From the NCBI GenBank assembly GCA_963699525.1, contig CAVOUI010000005.1:124001-188000 (forward strand): DNA of 64,000 bases, in the 5' to 3' direction. This DNA comes from SG8-41 sp963699525 (GTDB lineage Bacteria > Pseudomonadota > Gammaproteobacteria > Burkholderiales > SG8-41). Below the pieces are notes generated by a model, which saw only the letters and a program-made list of their open reading frames with translations, was not told the DNA's origin and did no database searches. Of this stretch, positions 45,859-53,902 are shown in pieces (positions within the stretch are counted from its first letter, which is position 1; each line of letters opens with the position of its first letter). The translations under genes were made by a program, and so were the position numbers.

Positions 45859-46155
45859 GAGCCCCTAACACGATGAAACACGCGTGCGTTGCGAGCCAAA
45901 ATCGGTGATGACGCGAAGTGAGGTGCAGTCAATATGTCGATATTGGCAAGCCGAGCGACAAAGTCAGCGCCGCTTTTGGCCGCAACCCCGGCGCAGGCAT
46001 CAGAATATCCGATGACATCTCAGGGGCTGGCACGAATTTTGGCCCATGGCTTTGTCGCAAGTCCCTTGCTTAGTCGGTCTAAGCGGCGGGCCTTGCTTCG
46101 CGCCCTGAGCCAAAATCGTGACAGCGCATCGCGCGTTTCATCGTGTTAGGGGCTC
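45859..46155. mobile_element. 297-bp MITE with 21-bp perfect terminal inverted repeats and TAA target duplication
   Basis: Ends read GAGCCCCTAACACGATGAAAC inward from both sides (45859-45879 and 46135-46155), a perfect inverted repeat. Direct 3-bp TAA flanks it (45856-45858 and 46156-46158). Internal inverted repeats also exist (GCGACAAAG at 45955 region, CTTTGTCGC at 46051 region), and GAGCCAAAATCG occurs twice near the ends. It encodes no transposase; the only open frame (about 71 codons) has no family features. The GAGCC start and TNA duplication fit IS5-family subgroups such as ISL2/IS1031, an inference. It was inserted in the overlapping stop codons of two convergent genes without changing either protein. 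Confidence 0.85.
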
Positions 46156-46616
46156 TAAACGAGCTCGAAGATCGCGTCGACCGCCACCGGAACGTTGCCG
46201 CGCAGCGCGGCGACGCCCAGCGCCGAGCGGGCGTGCTTGCCGGCCTCGCCGAGTGCCTGCACCATCAGGTCGGAGCAGCCGTCGAGGACCTTCGGCTGCT
46301 CGTAGAAGCCGGGCGCCGAGCTGATGTAGCCGCAGATCCGCACGCAACGCGCGACGCGCGACCAGTCGCCGCCGACGGCGGCCTTCACCTGCGCCAGGAT
46401 GTTGAGCCCGCACAGCCGCGCGGCGGCCTGCGCGTCCTCGACCGTGACCTCGGCTCCGACGCGCCCGGTAAATGCATATTTTCCGTCGCGCACCGGCGCC
46501 TGCCCGGCGATGAACACGAGGCCCTTCGCGATCGTGAACGGCACGTAGTTCGCGGCCGGCGCCGGCGCCGCGGGGAGCGCCAGTCCGAGCTTCGCCAGCC
46601 GGGCTTCGATGTCCAT
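46155..46616 (-). CDS. RidA/YjgF/YER057c-family protein
   Basis: 153 aa of the longer RidA-like subgroup (COG0251). YVPFTIAKGLVFIAGQAPVRDG and DAQAAARLCGLNILAQVKAAVGG are recognisable, with GKHARSALGVAALRGNVPVAVDAIFEL at the end, where the Arg of the substrate site lies (ARSALGV). The classical RidA deaminates 2-aminoacrylate-type enamines; this subgroup occurs in aromatic-catabolic operons. The stop TAG (46155-46157) uses the last base of the MITE plus the TA of the target. It starts 5 bp after the acyl-CoA-dehydrogenase-like gene. Confidence 0.85.
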   Translation of the reverse strand: MDIEARLAKLGLALPAAPAPAANYVPFTIAKGLVFIAGQAPVRDGKYAFTGRVGAEVTVEDAQAAARLCGLNILAQVKAAVGGDWSRVARCVRICGYISSAPGFYEQPKVLDGCSDLMVQALGEAGKHARSALGVAALRGNVPVAVDAIFELV

Positions 46617-46621
46617 GTCCG

Positions 46622-47832
46622 CTAGAGCGTGGGGTTGTTCACCTCGCCGCCGAGCGCGGCGAGGCCCCAGGCGGATGCCTGCGTGTCGAAGCTGAAGCTG
46701 ATGTGGCCCGCGAGCGAGTGCGCGTCGCGGAAGATGCGCTCGAGGGGGTAGGTTTCGTAGATGCCGTTGGCCCCGGCCATGGCGTGCAGCGCATCCACCG
46801 CCTCGGTGCACATTCCGACGGCCAGGGCGAGATTGCGCTTGAAGCGCAGCTTCGTCTGGGTATCGGCGATGACGTTGCGGTTCGCGATCTCCTGCGCCTC
46901 GAGGCAGTCGTTGCGCAGGACGAGGCGCGCGGTGTCGATCTTGGCGCCGGCTGCCCCGACGCGAAGCTGCACTGCCTGGAAGTCGCGCATCTTCGCGCCG
47001 GTGTAGCTGGTGCTGCGCTGCTTGACCGAGGCGATCGTGTGCTCGAGCGCCGCCAGCGCGTTGCCCACCGCGCAGGCGCCGATGCCGTGCCCGCCGAGGG
47101 CCGAGAGCGGCACGCGGTAGACCGGGTTGGGATTCGACCCGCGCGCCGGGGAAGCGGTCGCCGCCGCGCGCCTCGCACATGTCGAGCACCCGGTATTCGG
47201 GGACGAACACGTCCTTCGCCACGACCGTCATGCTGCCGGTTGCGCGCATGCCGAGCACGCGCCAGTCGTCCACCACCTCGTATTGCGACTTGTGCAGCAG
47301 GCACATGCGGTAGCCGGTGACGCGCTCGCCCTCGCGCACCGTCACCGCGAGCATGTTCCAGTCCGCGACGTTCACGCAGCTCGAGAAATTCCAGCGGCCG
47401 CTCACCACGAAGCCGCCGTCGGCCTTGCGGCCCTGTCCCTGGGGATAGGCGATGCCGGAAGCGATCATCGCCTCGGGGTTCGCGCCCCACACTTCCTCCT
47501 GCGCGCGCTCGTCGTACATCGCGAGCATCCAGTGGTGGACCTGCAGGTTGGCGAGGTTCCAGCCGGTCGAGGCGCAGCCGCGGGAGAGCTCCAGCGGAAA
47601 GTCGACGTAGGCGACGAAATCGAACTCCATGCCGCCCCAGCGCTTTGGCTGCAGGCTCCGCAGCAGCCCCGTCGCGTGCAGGTCGCGCAGGGTTTCGGCG
47701 GGCATGATGCGATCGGCTTCCGACCGCGCGGCGCGCTCGCGCAGCGCGGGCACCAGGTCGCGTCGCTCGCTCGAGCGCCTCGTCGTAGGCGACGCCCGCA
47801 AAGCTCGGCGCGCCCCGCAGCGGCGCGTTCAT
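46622..47832 (-). pseudogene. Acyl-CoA-dehydrogenase-type flavoenzyme (flavin-dependent monooxygenase-like), two frameshifts
   Basis: Corrected length about 402 aa. N-terminal helices RIMPAETLRDLHATGLLRSLQPKRWGGMEFDFV, middle beta-domain SGRWNFSSCVNVADWNMLAV, VLGMRATGSMTVVAKDVFVPEYRVLD, and the C-terminal four-helix bundle AVGNALAALEHTIASVKQR with YPLERIFRDAHS. This matches HsaA/DszC-like monooxygenases of the acyl-CoA dehydrogenase fold rather than a true dehydrogenase. Frame breaks lie at about 47763 (extra base; ALERA then RDLVPAL) and about 47135-47146 (extra base before NPNPVYRVPLSALG). It overlaps the VOC gene by 4 bp. Confidence 0.82.
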
Positions 47833-48318
47833 CGGCTCGCGGCCTTTGCCCTGGCGGGCGCGACCCGCTTCATCTTCGAGTAGTCCTCGCCGCCCCAGTC
47901 GGGAATTTTCTTCACGCCGAAAAAATTCAGCTCGATCGTCAGCCCGTCCGGGTCCTGGATGAACAACTGGTAGAGGTCGGACTCGGGGAGGCTGCGCGGC
48001 CGGCAGGGGATGCGCAGCTTCTGGAAGCGCTTCAGGAATTTCTCCGGGCCGGTCGCGAGAAAGGCGACGTGGTCGATGACCCCGGAGTTGTCGGTCGCGG
48101 CGTTCTTCGGGCTGCCCAGATAGTACAGCTTCGAGTTCGGCACCCCCGCCTGGGCGAGGTGGACCTGGATTCTTCCGCTTCACGCCGAGCCAGTAGCCCG
48201 GAAACGGGAAATCGGGCCGCGGCATCACCTTGAAGCCCAGCACGTTGACGTAGAAATCCTTGGTGCGCTCCAGATCGTTGGCGCGCAGCAGGTAGTGGTT
48301 CAGATCGGTGACCGGCAT
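47829..48318 (-). pseudogene. VOC-family (glyoxalase/extradiol dioxygenase-like) protein, one frameshift
   Basis: Corrected length about 162 aa. Metal-site residues are visible in the classical positions: DLNHYLLRANDLERTKDFYVNVLGF (His), GVIDHVAFLATG (His) and QDPDGLTIELNFF (Glu). One extra base at 48170-48171 separates GVKRK from IQVHLAQAGVPNSKLYYLG. It could be a small dioxygenase or isomerase acting with the flavin enzyme that follows. Start ATG 48318. Confidence 0.83.
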
Positions 48319-48328
48319 GGCGGCTCCT

Positions 48329-48730
48329 TTAGACGTCCTCGTCGATCGAACGGAAGCGTGCCGCGCTGAAGTCCAAGGTGAGCGCCGCCAGCGCGAGCAC
48401 GAGTATCGCGCCGGTCACGGTGAGGATCTGCTCGTTCGAGAGGTCCTTGATGTCGATGGTCAGCATGCGCGTCAGCGCGGTGATCGCGACGTAGAGCAGG
48501 AAGCGCACCGGCAGGCGGTGGGTCCTGAAGTAGATTCCGACCATCGCGCCGATCTCGAGATAGATGAACAGCAGCAGGATGTCGTGAAGTTGCGCGCGTC
48601 CGTGCTGCATCACGTCGACGAGGTAGAAGTGCGCGGCCGACCAGGCCACCGTGCCGCCGATCACGAACAGCGCGACCAGGTGGAAGGCTTTTACCAGGAC
48701 GCCACCGAAGCGCTCGATTCTCTCGATCAT
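48329..48730 (-). CDS. psiE: PsiE-family membrane protein
   Basis: 133 aa, four membrane helices (about residues 12-33, 46-67, 76-97 and 103-122). The family hallmark LLLFIYLEIGAMVGIYFRTHRLPVRFLLYVAITALTRMLTID is intact. PsiE is phosphate-starvation-inducible in E. coli, with no known biochemical role. Its start overlaps the stop of the upstream zinc-ribbon gene (ATGA). Confidence 0.9.
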   Translation of the reverse strand: MIERIERFGGVLVKAFHLVALFVIGGTVAWSAAHFYLVDVMQHGRAQLHDILLLFIYLEIGAMVGIYFRTHRLPVRFLLYVAITALTRMLTIDIKDLSNEQILTVTGAILVLALAALTLDFSAARFRSIDEDV

Positions 48731-48882
48731 TGGACTGTCTCCTTGCCGGCCGGAGGGAAGCGTAACTTCCGGCTCACATCGTGTCTAGGCTCCCGCGGCT
48801 GTCTCGCGCCGCAGCGCGGGCAGAACACGTCCTTCTTGCCGAGCGGCTGTCCGCACTCGAAGCATCTCCGCAGCAGGATCAT
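48727..48882 (-). CDS. 51-aa zinc-ribbon protein, coupled to psiE
   Basis: A small gene reading MILLRRCFECGQPLGKKDVF and then CPRCGARQPR. The two CxxC pairs (C7/C10 and C21/C24) form a zinc ribbon, and the C-terminal 27 residues are basic. Its TGA overlaps the psiE ATG (ATGA), a sign of translational coupling. The upstream sequence has no strong Shine-Dalgarno and contains one arm of an inverted repeat. Function unknown; DNA, RNA or protein binding are possible. Confidence 0.65.
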   Translation of the reverse strand: MILLRRCFECGQPLGKKDVFCPRCGARQPREPRHDVSRKLRFPPAGKETVQ

Positions 48883-48885
48883 AAA

Positions 48886-48942
48886 GGTGTCAGGACCATT
48901 TTCGGACGCTCTGGGACTCCGGTAAACAAGGTTCCTGACACC
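48886..48942. repeat. Inverted repeat (REP-like) upstream of the zinc-ribbon gene
   Basis: GGTGTCAGGA(C)C at 48886-48897 and its inverse GGTTCCTGACACC at 48930-48942 enclose a 32-bp core. The TGTCAGGA...TCCTGACA arms resemble a widespread proteobacterial extragenic palindrome. It lies between the alpha/beta hydrolase stop and the zinc-ribbon start. It may also serve as a terminator-like structure but has no T tract. Confidence 0.55.
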
Positions 48943-48943
48943 G

Positions 48944-50119
48944 TCAGGCGCGGACGAGCTTCTCGTCGAACCAGTTCCACATTTCCGCCACCACCAGCGT
49001 CAGGTAGTCGCGCTGGCAGTGCTGCGCCCCGCCTTCCTCGGCGGTGAAGACGCGGAACGTCTTGTCTTTCGAGCCGCAGGCGTCGAACTGCTTCTGCGCG
49101 TCCGCGAGCGGTATCTGCTCGTCGTCCGCCCCGTGCACCAGCAGGAACGGGCAGCGCATCTTCTGCATCACGCCGTCGAGCTTGAACGGCTCGAGCTTCT
49201 TCAACGCCTCGTCGATGGATTTCGCGCCCATGATCCATTCGATGTGATGGCCGGGGACGGAGAGCGCGGTCTGGTACGCCGCCTCGACGCGCTTCTTCCA
49301 GGTCTCATGGTAATCCCACTGGGCGCCCCAGGCGATGCAGGCGGCGAAGCGCGGCTCCATCGCGGCGCAGCGCGGCGCGTAGTAGCCGCCGAGGCTGATC
49401 GCGACGATGCCGATTCGCTTCGGGTCCACGTCGGCGCGGCGCTCCAGCCAGTCGACGCAGGCGGTCCCGGCCACCTCGTAGTCGTGGCGCAGGGTGTAGT
49501 TGCGGAACCGGATGGCCTCGCCGGTTCCCGGTCCGTCCATCACCAGGCACGAGATGCCGCGCTTGACGAGGTCGGGCACGCCGCGCACGAACTGGATTTC
49601 CTTGGTGACGTCGAGGCCGTCGAAGAACACCACGCACGGCGTGCGCCCGCCCTTTGCGTTCTGCGCGTGCACGAAATAGCCGGGCAGGCTGCCCCTATCG
49701 TAGGGGACCTCCACGATCTCGATCTTGAGGTCGGTCAGCGCGACGTGGCGGTGGAAGCACTCGACCCCCCTGCGGTAGGCGTCGAGGCCGGTGCGGTCCT
49801 TGGGCGTGCGAAAGCGCTCCCCCATCTGGTAGTAGTTGCACGCCCGAAGATACGCGTGCGCCGCGGCAGGGCGATGCCCGTCCTTGTCCCACTTTTCGGC
49901 GTAGGCGCGCACCCCGTCGGCGACTTTCACGCAGGCCCGGAACCACGCCTCGTCGTCCTCCGGACCCTTGTCCTTCAGCATGCGCCCGATCCTATGCAGC
50001 TCCCCGATCTCCGCGCCGCCATAGGCAATGGAGCCGATCATGTTGATGAACGCCGCCGACCAGCGGTAGTTGCCCGGGAAATACATGAAGTACGCCGGTT
50101 CCTTTTTCTTCTCTACCAT
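48944..50119 (-). CDS. Alpha/beta hydrolase (2,6-dihydroxypseudooxynicotine hydrolase/DUF1100-like)
   Basis: 391 aa. An N-terminal helical cap (about 1-130) precedes the alpha/beta core. The nucleophile elbow is AISLGGYYAPR (Ser about residue 247), the acid is in VHGADDEQIP and the base is in GGAQHCQRD. The core opening KGGRTPCVVFFDGLDVTKE corresponds to the oxyanion loop. The closest characterised type known to me is the C-C bond hydrolase of nicotine breakdown, but the substrate here is unknown. It may be cotranscribed with the TctC gene upstream (66-bp gap with CTCATCC repeats). Confidence 0.85.
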   Translation of the reverse strand: MVEKKKEPAYFMYFPGNYRWSAAFINMIGSIAYGGAEIGELHRIGRMLKDKGPEDDEAWFRACVKVADGVRAYAEKWDKDGHRPAAAHAYLRACNYYQMGERFRTPKDRTGLDAYRRGVECFHRHVALTDLKIEIVEVPYDRGSLPGYFVHAQNAKGGRTPCVVFFDGLDVTKEIQFVRGVPDLVKRGISCLVMDGPGTGEAIRFRNYTLRHDYEVAGTACVDWLERRADVDPKRIGIVAISLGGYYAPRCAAMEPRFAACIAWGAQWDYHETWKKRVEAAYQTALSVPGHHIEWIMGAKSIDEALKKLEPFKLDGVMQKMRCPFLLVHGADDEQIPLADAQKQFDACGSKDKTFRVFTAEEGGAQHCQRDYLTLVVAEMWNWFDEKLVRA

Positions 50120-50138
50120 GTTGCTTCCTCTTCTAACT

Positions 50139-50169
50139 CCTCATCCCTCCGCCCTCATCCCTCATCCCC
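50139..50169. repeat. Short CTCATCC-type tandem repeats
   Basis: Four degenerate CTCATCC(C/T) units between the alpha/beta hydrolase and TctC genes. They are the reverse complement of the GGATGAG units at 23371-23391. Confidence 0.45.
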
Positions 50170-50185
50170 GGGCCCGAGCGACTCG

Positions 50186-51178
50186 TCATTCGGGCTGAAG
50201 GCCCGCCGCTTTCGCGACCTTCGCCCATTTGTCGGTCTCGGCCCGGATGAAGGCGGCGTATTCGGCCGGGCCGTCGCCCGCCACCTCGTAGCCGGCGGCT
50301 TCCATCTGCTTGCGGGTATCCGGGTTGGTGAGCGGCTTCGCCAGAACCGCGTGGATGCGTTCGATGACCGCACGCGGCGTGCCGGCGGGCGCGAGGATGC
50401 CGTTCCAGTTGTAGCTGGAGAAGCCCTTCACGCCCTGCTCCTCGGCCGTCGGCACTTCCGGCAGCAGGGCCGAGCGTGCGACCGCGGTGACGCCGAGCGC
50501 GCGCAGCTTGCCGCCGCGGACATAGGGCACGGCCTGGAAGATCTGGATCTGCGCGAAATCCATGTTGCCCGCGATCAGGTCCACGGTGTAGAGCGCCGCC
50601 CCCTTGTACGGCACGTGCGTCATCCGGATGCCGGCGAGCGTCGAAAAGTGCTCGATCGCGAGGTGCCCGACCGTGCCGACGCCGGGCGTCGCGTAATTGA
50701 TCTTGCCCGGGCTTGCCTTCGCGAGCGCGACAAATTCCCTGATCCCCTTCGCCGGCAGGCTGGGATGCGCGCACATGCAGCTCGCGCTGCGGGCAATGAG
50801 CGTGATCGGCGCGAAATCCCGGTTCGGGTCGTACGCGAGCTGCTTGCGCAGGCTCGGAGCGATGGTGAGAGGACCGGGATTGCCGCCGAGCAGGGTGTAG
50901 CCGTCGGCGGCGGCCTTCGCCACGGCCTCGGTGCCGATCACACCGGCGGCGCCGGCGCGGTTTTCCACCACGACCGGCTGGCCGAACGCGGAATTCAGCT
51001 GGTGCGCGGCCCAGCGCGAATGCGTGTCCGTGGGACCGCCGGGCGGGAACGGCACGATCAGGCGAATCGGCTTGGCGGGGTAGGCCTGTCCTGAGCTTGT
51101 CGAAGCGGTCTGGGCGGCCGCCCCCTGGATCAGGGCAAGCGGGCAGACGACGCAAAGCATGCTGACGATGAGTTTCAT
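50186..51178 (-). CDS. Bug/TctC-family periplasmic solute-binding protein
   Basis: 330 aa, unbroken. Signal peptide ends near GAAAQ; YPAKPIRLIVPFPPGGPTDTHSR and MTHVPYKGAALYTVDLIAGNM are family motifs, and the two domains are complete. Between signal and mature start it has TASTSSGQ, which is encoded by a REP-like element (51085-51106), so the repeat has been inserted in frame without breaking the gene. Solute probably an organic acid. Confidence 0.93.
   Translation of the reverse strand: MKLIVSMLCVVCPLALIQGAAAQTASTSSGQAYPAKPIRLIVPFPPGGPTDTHSRWAAHQLNSAFGQPVVVENRAGAAGVIGTEAVAKAAADGYTLLGGNPGPLTIAPSLRKQLAYDPNRDFAPITLIARSASCMCAHPSLPAKGIREFVALAKASPGKINYATPGVGTVGHLAIEHFSTLAGIRMTHVPYKGAALYTVDLIAGNMDFAQIQIFQAVPYVRGGKLRALGVTAVARSALLPEVPTAEEQGVKGFSSYNWNGILAPAGTPRAVIERIHAVLAKPLTNPDTRKQMEAAGYEVAGDGPAEYAAFIRAETDKWAKVAKAAGLQPE
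51085..51106. repeat. REP-like element (CCTGAGC-core) inside a coding region
   Basis: CCTGTCCTGAGCTTGTCGAAGC lies in frame at the signal-peptide/mature junction of the TctC gene and is translated TASTSSGQ. A degenerate sister copy lies at 19106-19128. Confidence 0.6.
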
Positions 51179-51256
51179 GCTCGTCCCCTTGGGCGCGATC
51201 CCTGAAAGTATAATTCCCCGCTTCGCCGCCCACTACAGTTTGAGCCGGGGAGCATC

Positions 51257-52189
51257 ATGCCTGCAAGCAACAAGACCAGTGCCAGCAACGCCTCGAAGCC
51301 GGCCGCGCCGAAGTCCATGACGCGGAACTACCGGGACATTCTTTACGGAGTTGAAGACCAGGTCGCGTGGGTCACCCTCAATCGGCCGCGCGTGCTGAAC
51401 GCGTTCCGCGAGCAGACGCTCGACGAAATGATCCACGCGCTGAAGTCCACCCGCGAGGATCCCTCGATCGTGTGCGCGGTGGTGACCGGCGCGGGCGACA
51501 AGGCATTTTCCGCGGGCGGCGATTTCTTCGCCATGAAGCGGCTCAATTTTACGAACGCGACCATGTGGAACGACCGGATGCTCGGGCTCGCCATGACGAT
51601 CCGCGGGCTGCCGATCCCGGTGATCGCGATGGTGAACGGCTGGTGCATGGGCGGCGGCCATGAGCTCGCGTTGTGGTGCGATCTCGTGATCGCCTCCGAG
51701 AACGCCGTGCTGGGCCAGACCGGCGCAAAGGTCGGCGCGTGTCCCACGGTCGGCGCCACCCAGTACCTCCCGCGCTTGATCGGCGAGCGGCTCGCGCGCG
51801 AGATGATCTTCTGCGCGCGCCGCTTCACGGCGAAGGAGGCGGTGGAGGTCGGGCTCATCAACAAGTGCGTGCCGCAGAAGGACCTGCGGAAGGAGACGCT
51901 CAAGTGGTGCGAGACCCTGAAAGGCCACAGCGCGCTTACCCTCCGCATGACCAAGCGCTCGCTCAACTTCGAGTCGGACAATCTCTACTCGTCGTGGCAG
52001 CACGGCATGGAGCTGCTCGCGCACGTGTGGGGCTCCGAGGAAGCGAAGGAAGGCATGAACGCCTTCCTCGCGGGGCGGCCGCCCAACTTCCAGAAGTTCC
52101 GGCTGCGCGCCAAGCGGGAGCTCGACGGCTACCTGCGCGGGCTGGAACGGAACCTGAACGAGCCGCCCATCATGCGCAAGAAAGCGTGA
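51257..52189 (+). CDS. Enoyl-CoA hydratase/isomerase-family protein (BadI/MenB-like)
   Basis: 310 aa crotonase fold. VAWVTLNRPRVLNAFREQTLDEM, the oxyanion-hole segment GAGDKAFSAGGDFFAM, and NGWCMGGGHELALWCDLVIASENAVLGQTGAKVGACPTVGATQYLPRLIG. The GQTGAKVG element is shared with 1,4-dihydroxynaphthoyl-CoA synthase and 2-ketocyclohexanecarboxyl-CoA hydrolase, enzymes that form or cleave rings. A 20-residue Ser/Ala/Lys-rich N-terminal extension is present. It heads a six-gene unit and lies divergent from TctC with an AT-containing promoter region (51179-51256). Confidence 0.87.
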   Translation: MPASNKTSASNASKPAAPKSMTRNYRDILYGVEDQVAWVTLNRPRVLNAFREQTLDEMIHALKSTREDPSIVCAVVTGAGDKAFSAGGDFFAMKRLNFTNATMWNDRMLGLAMTIRGLPIPVIAMVNGWCMGGGHELALWCDLVIASENAVLGQTGAKVGACPTVGATQYLPRLIGERLAREMIFCARRFTAKEAVEVGLINKCVPQKDLRKETLKWCETLKGHSALTLRMTKRSLNFESDNLYSSWQHGMELLAHVWGSEEAKEGMNAFLAGRPPNFQKFRLRAKRELDGYLRGLERNLNEPPIMRKKA

Positions 52190-52206
52190 TGAGCGATCGG
52201 TGATGA

Positions 52207-53415
52207 ATGATGAGCGCTGAGAAGCCCGGCGGCGCGCTCGAGGGGCTGCGCGTTCTCGATCTCACGCGCATCCTCGCGGGACCGCTCTGCACGCAGATGC
52301 TCGGCGACATGGGCGCCGACGTGATCAAGGTCGAGCCGCCCGGCGCAGGCGACGACACGCGCACCTGGGGTCCGCCATTCGTCAATGGCGAGTCGGCGTA
52401 CTTCCTCGGCGTCAACCGCAACAAGCGCTCGCTCACGCTCAACATGGGGGTGAAGGCCGGCCAGGAGCTTCTCGCGCAGCTCGTGAAGAAGGCCGACGTG
52501 CTGGTGGAAAACTTCAAGCTCGGCACGCTCGAGAAATGGGGCGTTACCAACGAGTGGCTCGAGAAGAACGCACCGCGCGCCATCCGCTGCTCGATCACGG
52601 GATACGGGTCGAGCGGACCCGACGCGGCGCTGCCGGGCTACGACTTCATCCTGCAGGCGGAGTCGGGCCTGATGAGCATCTGCGGGGAGCCGGACGGCAC
52701 GCCCACGAAATACGGGGTGGCGATCGTGGACGTGGTGACGGGGCTCTATGCCTGCAACGCCATCCTCGCTGCGCTTGCCGCACGGGAGCGCACGGGCCGC
52801 GGCCAGCACGTCGAGGTGTGCCTCTACGATTCGGGCATCGCCATGCTGATCAACGTCGCCTCGAATTACCTGGTCACCGGCCGGGACGCGCGGCGCTTCG
52901 GCAACGGTCACCCCAGCATCGTTCCCTACACCACCTACCCGACCGCCGACGGCCTGATCGCGCTGGCGGTGGGCAACGACGGGCAGTTCGCGCGCTTCGC
53001 GGAGACTGCCGGGCACGCCGAATGGGGACGCGATGCCCGCTTCGCGAAAAACCCGGATCGCGTGGCGAACCGCGAAACGCTCGATGCCCTGATCGCGCAG
53101 GCATTGAAGCTCGACAAGTCCGCCGCCTGGATCGAGAAGCTGCGCGCGGCCGGCGTGCCCTGCGGCCCGATCAATAGCGTTGCGGGGGCGCTCACCGACC
53201 CGCACACGCTGGCGCGCGGCATGGTGAAGACGGTGAAGCACCCGACGGTGGGCGAGCTCCGGATGGTGGGCATGCCGTTTCGCTTCAGCGGTACGCCCGA
53301 GGCGATCCGGCGCGCGCCGCCCCTTCTCGGGCAGCACACCGAGGAGGTGCTGATCGGGGAGCTCGGCCTTTCCGCGGCGCGCGTCGCCGAGCTCCGTGCC
53401 GAGAAAGTCGTTTAG
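52207..53415 (+). CDS. CaiB/BaiF family III CoA-transferase
   Basis: 402 aa. LEGLRVLDLTRILAGPLCTQMLGDMGADVIKVEPPGAGDDTR is the family opening, and catalytic Asp is in KYGVAIVDVVTGLYA (about residue 170). The family moves CoA between carboxylic acids, suggesting CoA activation of a substrate acid. Two adjacent ATGs at 52207 and 52210 are possible; the spacer is a GATGA-type repeat. It lies 17 bp after the enoyl-CoA hydratase gene. Confidence 0.93.
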   Translation: MMSAEKPGGALEGLRVLDLTRILAGPLCTQMLGDMGADVIKVEPPGAGDDTRTWGPPFVNGESAYFLGVNRNKRSLTLNMGVKAGQELLAQLVKKADVLVENFKLGTLEKWGVTNEWLEKNAPRAIRCSITGYGSSGPDAALPGYDFILQAESGLMSICGEPDGTPTKYGVAIVDVVTGLYACNAILAALAARERTGRGQHVEVCLYDSGIAMLINVASNYLVTGRDARRFGNGHPSIVPYTTYPTADGLIALAVGNDGQFARFAETAGHAEWGRDARFAKNPDRVANRETLDALIAQALKLDKSAAWIEKLRAAGVPCGPINSVAGALTDPHTLARGMVKTVKHPTVGELRMVGMPFRFSGTPEAIRRAPPLLGQHTEEVLIGELGLSAARVAELRAEKVV

Positions 53416-53423
53416 GGGGTGCA

Positions 53424-53836
53424 ATGATCACCGGACTGTCCCACGTATCCATCGCCGTCCCGAGCCTGGACGCGGCGGCGAAACGGCTGAAGGAGGTCTA
53501 CGGCCTCGAGGTCGGCTCCGCGAAGGTGAACGAGGAGCAGGGCGTGCGGCTCGCCTACGTCGAGCTGCCCGAACGCGCGCATCGAGCTGATGGAGCCCGC
53601 GCGTCCGGATTCGCCGATTTCAAGGTTCCTCGAGAAGAATCCCGCCGGCGGAATCCATCACTTTTGCGTCAATGTCAGACGATGTTGCCGCAGCCGGCGC
53701 CGGGCTGGCGCGGAAGGGAGTCCGCATCCTCGGCGAGGGCAAGGAGCGCCGCAACGTGCACGGCGAGCGCATTGCCTTCGTGCATCCGAAGGACTTCCTG
53801 GGGGCGCTGGTCGAGCTCGAGGAGCGCCGCCGTTGA
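53424..53836 (+). pseudogene. Methylmalonyl-CoA epimerase-like VOC protein, two frameshifts
   Basis: Corrected length about 136 aa, the usual epimerase size. ITGLSHVSIAVPSLDAAAKRLKEVYGLEV (metal His), LAYVELPNARIELMEP, GGIHHFCVNVDDVAAAGAGL (metal His) and GERIAFVHPKDFLGALVELEE (metal Glu). Frame breaks: about 53571 (extra G before AACGCGCGC) and about 53676-53677 (extra A in GTCAGACGAT). The family racemises 2-methyl-branched acyl-CoAs; the neighbours make a CoA-thioester pathway likely. Confidence 0.85.
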
Positions 53837-53902
53837 ATCGCGGAGCAACACAGTCGGGCGCGGGAACGGGCGCGCGGTAACCATTCAGAGGAGCGAAAGC
53901 AC

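Noticed and set aside
45934..46149. A 71-codon gene inside the MITE
   Set aside because: No family features, no ribosome-binding site, and it runs into the terminal repeat; it is explained by the element.
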